6,745 nucleotides of DNA, taken from contig CANHCD010000117.1 of assembly GCA_947458795.1 (NCBI GenBank), forward strand, positions 1 through 6,745, given 5' to 3'. The translations under genes and the position numbers were made by a program. The DNA comes from Cyclobacteriaceae bacterium. GTDB taxonomy: Bacteria > Bacteroidota > Bacteroidia > Cytophagales > Cyclobacteriaceae. Positions 5,970 through 6,745 of the stretch are shown piece by piece. Under the pieces are notes generated by a model. It ran no database searches. It saw nothing but the letters and a program-made list of their open reading frames with translations, and was not told where the DNA came from. The first letter of the stretch is position 1. The number at the start of each line of letters is the position of its first letter.

Positions 5970-6122
5970 TTAGGATTTCGGATAGGGGCAATGCTTACAG
6001 CCACTTCCGCAACAATAGCCGCGCTTTAAATGGTATTTTTCCGTAAAAACCAGTAATCCTTGCGCATTGATGTAGTAATCTTCTGTAGTCAAGGGAGGTA
6101 CGGGCTTCTTTTCTTGTTTCAT
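5970..6122 (-). CDS. DUF5522 family cysteine-rich small protein
   Basis: A 50-residue protein beginning MKQEKKPVPPLTTEDYYINAQGL, then LVFTEKYHLKRGYCCGSGCKHCPYPKS. The pattern YYIN-GL-VFTEKYHLKRGYCCGSGCKHCPY (about 16-47) is the compact signature I know as DUF5522, found in small proteins of Bacteroidota. Four cysteines (37, 38, 42, 45) plus histidines 31 and 44 could bind a metal such as zinc or an iron-sulfur cluster, but no function is established. The ATG at 6120-6122 faces rocD, and a TAATTTTG box on the minus strand (6179-6186) may drive it. Some 100 bases separate its stop from rpmB, with an AT-only palindrome but no convincing terminator, so readthrough into rpmB is possible. Confidence 0.85.
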   Translation of the reverse strand: MKQEKKPVPPLTTEDYYINAQGLLVFTEKYHLKRGYCCGSGCKHCPYPKS

Positions 6123-6144
6123 GGTTTAGCCCAAGGGCTTTTCC

Positions 6145-6152
6145 TATATTTG
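6145..6152 (+). promoter_or_regulatory. -7 box of a candidate rocD promoter
   Basis: TATATTTG matches the Bacteroidota -7 consensus TAnnTTTG exactly. No good -33 TTTG is found at the right distance; the nearest is GGTTTAG at 6123-6129. Transcription would begin near 6156-6158, giving a leader of about 38 bases to the preferred rocD start at 6195. Confidence 0.5.
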
Positions 6153-6155
6153 TAT

Positions 6156-6175
6156 GCAGTCAATAGCATGACTGC
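6156..6175. promoter_or_regulatory. Operator-like inverted repeat between DUF5522 and rocD
   Basis: GCAGTCA (6156-6162) and TGACTGC (6169-6175) are perfect complements separated by 6 bases. The dyad is centred between two outward-facing -7 boxes, 3 bases from each. Both predicted transcription starts fall inside its arms. This fits a shared operator for a dimeric regulator, or a 5' RNA hairpin in both transcripts. Confidence 0.5.
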
Positions 6176-6178
6176 CTA

Positions 6179-6186
6179 CAAAATTA
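6179..6186 (-). promoter_or_regulatory. -7 box of a candidate DUF5522 promoter
   Basis: On the minus strand TAATTTTG matches TAnnTTTG exactly. The closest TTG further upstream (6211-6213) lies 24 bases away, more than the usual 17-20, so the -33 element is weak or absent. Transcription would start near 6173-6175, about 50 bases before the DUF5522 ATG. Confidence 0.4.
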
Positions 6187-6194
6187 AGCAAATC

Positions 6195-6745
6195 ATGGAG
6201 ACCATCACCTCAAGTAGTCAAGCAATCGCTTTGGAAGAAAAGTATGGAGCGCATAATTACCATCCTTTGCCTGTGGTTTTAACCCGTGGAGAAGGTGTTT
6301 TTGTATGGGATGTGGAAGGAAAGCGCTACTATGATTTTTTGTCTGCTTATTCTGCTGTCAACCAAGGCCACTGCCATCCACGCATCAAAGATGCCATGAT
6401 TGAGCAGCTCGGTACACTTACCCTCACCTCCCGAGCATTTTACAACGATCAGCTGGGGCCTTTTGAACAGTACATTACGGAATACTTTGGCTTCGAAAAG
6501 GTGCTGCCAATGAATACAGGTGCAGAAGGGGTGGAGACGGCTATTAAACTAGCTCGTAAATGGGGTCATGAAATAAAAGGTGTATCCGAAAACGAAGCTA
6601 AAATCATCGTAGCATCAGGAAATTTTCATGGGCGTACCACGACCATTGTTTCCTTCTCCACGGACGATTCTGCCAAAAAGAATTTTGGCCCATTCACTCC
6701 AGGATTTATCACTGTACCCTATGACGATATCCCGGCACTAGAAAG
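6195..6745 (+). CDS. rocD: Ornithine aminotransferase (5' part, cut by window end)
   Basis: The first 183 residues of a PLP-dependent class III aminotransferase that converts ornithine and 2-oxoglutarate to glutamate-5-semialdehyde and glutamate, linking arginine and proline metabolism in the cytosol. EEKYGAHNYHPLPVVL (14-29) is the ornithine aminotransferase N-terminal signature. QGHCHPRI (57-64), TSRAFYND (78-85), NTGAEGVETAIKLARKWG (107-124), which binds the cofactor phosphate, and NFHGRTTT (143-150) follow, all as expected. The family is about 400 residues long, so the PLP lysine lies beyond the window. An in-frame ATG at 6168 would add nine residues (MTAYKIKQI), but it lies inside the inverted repeat near the predicted transcript start, so 6195 is preferred. 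The gene is divergent from DUF5522, with which it shares the promoter region. Confidence 0.93.
   Translation, partial: METITSSSQAIALEEKYGAHNYHPLPVVLTRGEGVFVWDVEGKRYYDFLSAYSAVNQGHCHPRIKDAMIEQLGTLTLTSRAFYNDQLGPFEQYITEYFGFEKVLPMNTGAEGVETAIKLARKWGHEIKGVSENEAKIIVASGNFHGRTTTIVSFSTDDSAKKNFGPFTPGFITVPYDDIPALE

Noticed and set aside
5925..5991. Direct repeat of 16 bases (TTTCGGATAG...GCAA) at 5925-5940 and 5976-5991 with two mismatches
   Set aside because: The second copy encodes conserved DUF5522 C-terminal codons, and the similarity does not extend further. Chance is the simplest explanation.
6168..6194. Upstream in-frame ATG for rocD
   Set aside because: It lies within the inverted repeat, about 10 bases from the predicted transcript start. 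The start at 6195 gives a more usual ornithine aminotransferase N-terminus.
1..6745. Mobile element, CRISPR array, tRNA or rRNA
   Set aside because: I saw no transposase-like protein, spaced repeats, tRNA cloverleaf or rRNA sequence on either strand.

Overview
The window looks like ordinary chromosomal DNA from a Bacteroidota bacterium, most likely of the Cytophagales/Cyclobacteriaceae type (Algoriphagus-like; this is inference). Three things point that way. It holds families largely restricted to that phylum: DUF4199, DUF4295 and DUF5522. The ribosomal block has the order bL28, bL33, DUF4295, FtsY. Several upstream regions carry TAnnTTTG-type promoter boxes and lack clear Shine-Dalgarno sequences.

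Positions 1-2673 (+ strand) hold a tightly packed cluster. It starts with the tail of an interrupted, probably DUF4199-like frame. This overlaps an intact DUF4199 membrane protein by ATGA. One base later comes a polyisoprenyl-phosphate type family 2 glycosyltransferase with two C-terminal membrane segments. That gene overlaps, by TAATG, a second membrane-anchored family 2 glycosyltransferase. The set probably makes or decorates a lipid-linked or cell-surface glycan. The second glycosyltransferase ends tail-to-tail with a minus-strand class I SAM methyltransferase carrying a four-cysteine zinc-ribbon-like segment. The two stop codons share one TTAA.

Positions 2670-5868 are all minus strand. 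Read in the direction of transcription they are rpmB (bL28), rpmG (bL33), a DUF4295 50-residue protein, ftsY, a two-TM protein with a PH-like C-terminal region, and the methyltransferase. A strong intrinsic terminator follows ftsY. A second terminator-like hairpin lies between DUF4295 and ftsY, too close to the ftsY start to leave room for another promoter, so it is a candidate attenuator. A plausible rpmB promoter is visible at 5911-5940.

Positions 5970-6745 hold a divergent pair: a 50-residue cysteine-rich DUF5522 protein (minus) and the 5' part of ornithine aminotransferase rocD (plus, cut by the window end). Their 72-bp spacer contains the most striking non-coding structure in the window. 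Two divergent -7 boxes flank a perfect 7-bp inverted repeat with exactly equal 3-bp gaps on each side.

I found no mobile element, CRISPR array, tRNA or rRNA, and no convincing novel multi-gene system. The items most worth checking are the symmetric divergent promoter, the hairpin in front of ftsY, and the interrupted frame at the left edge.
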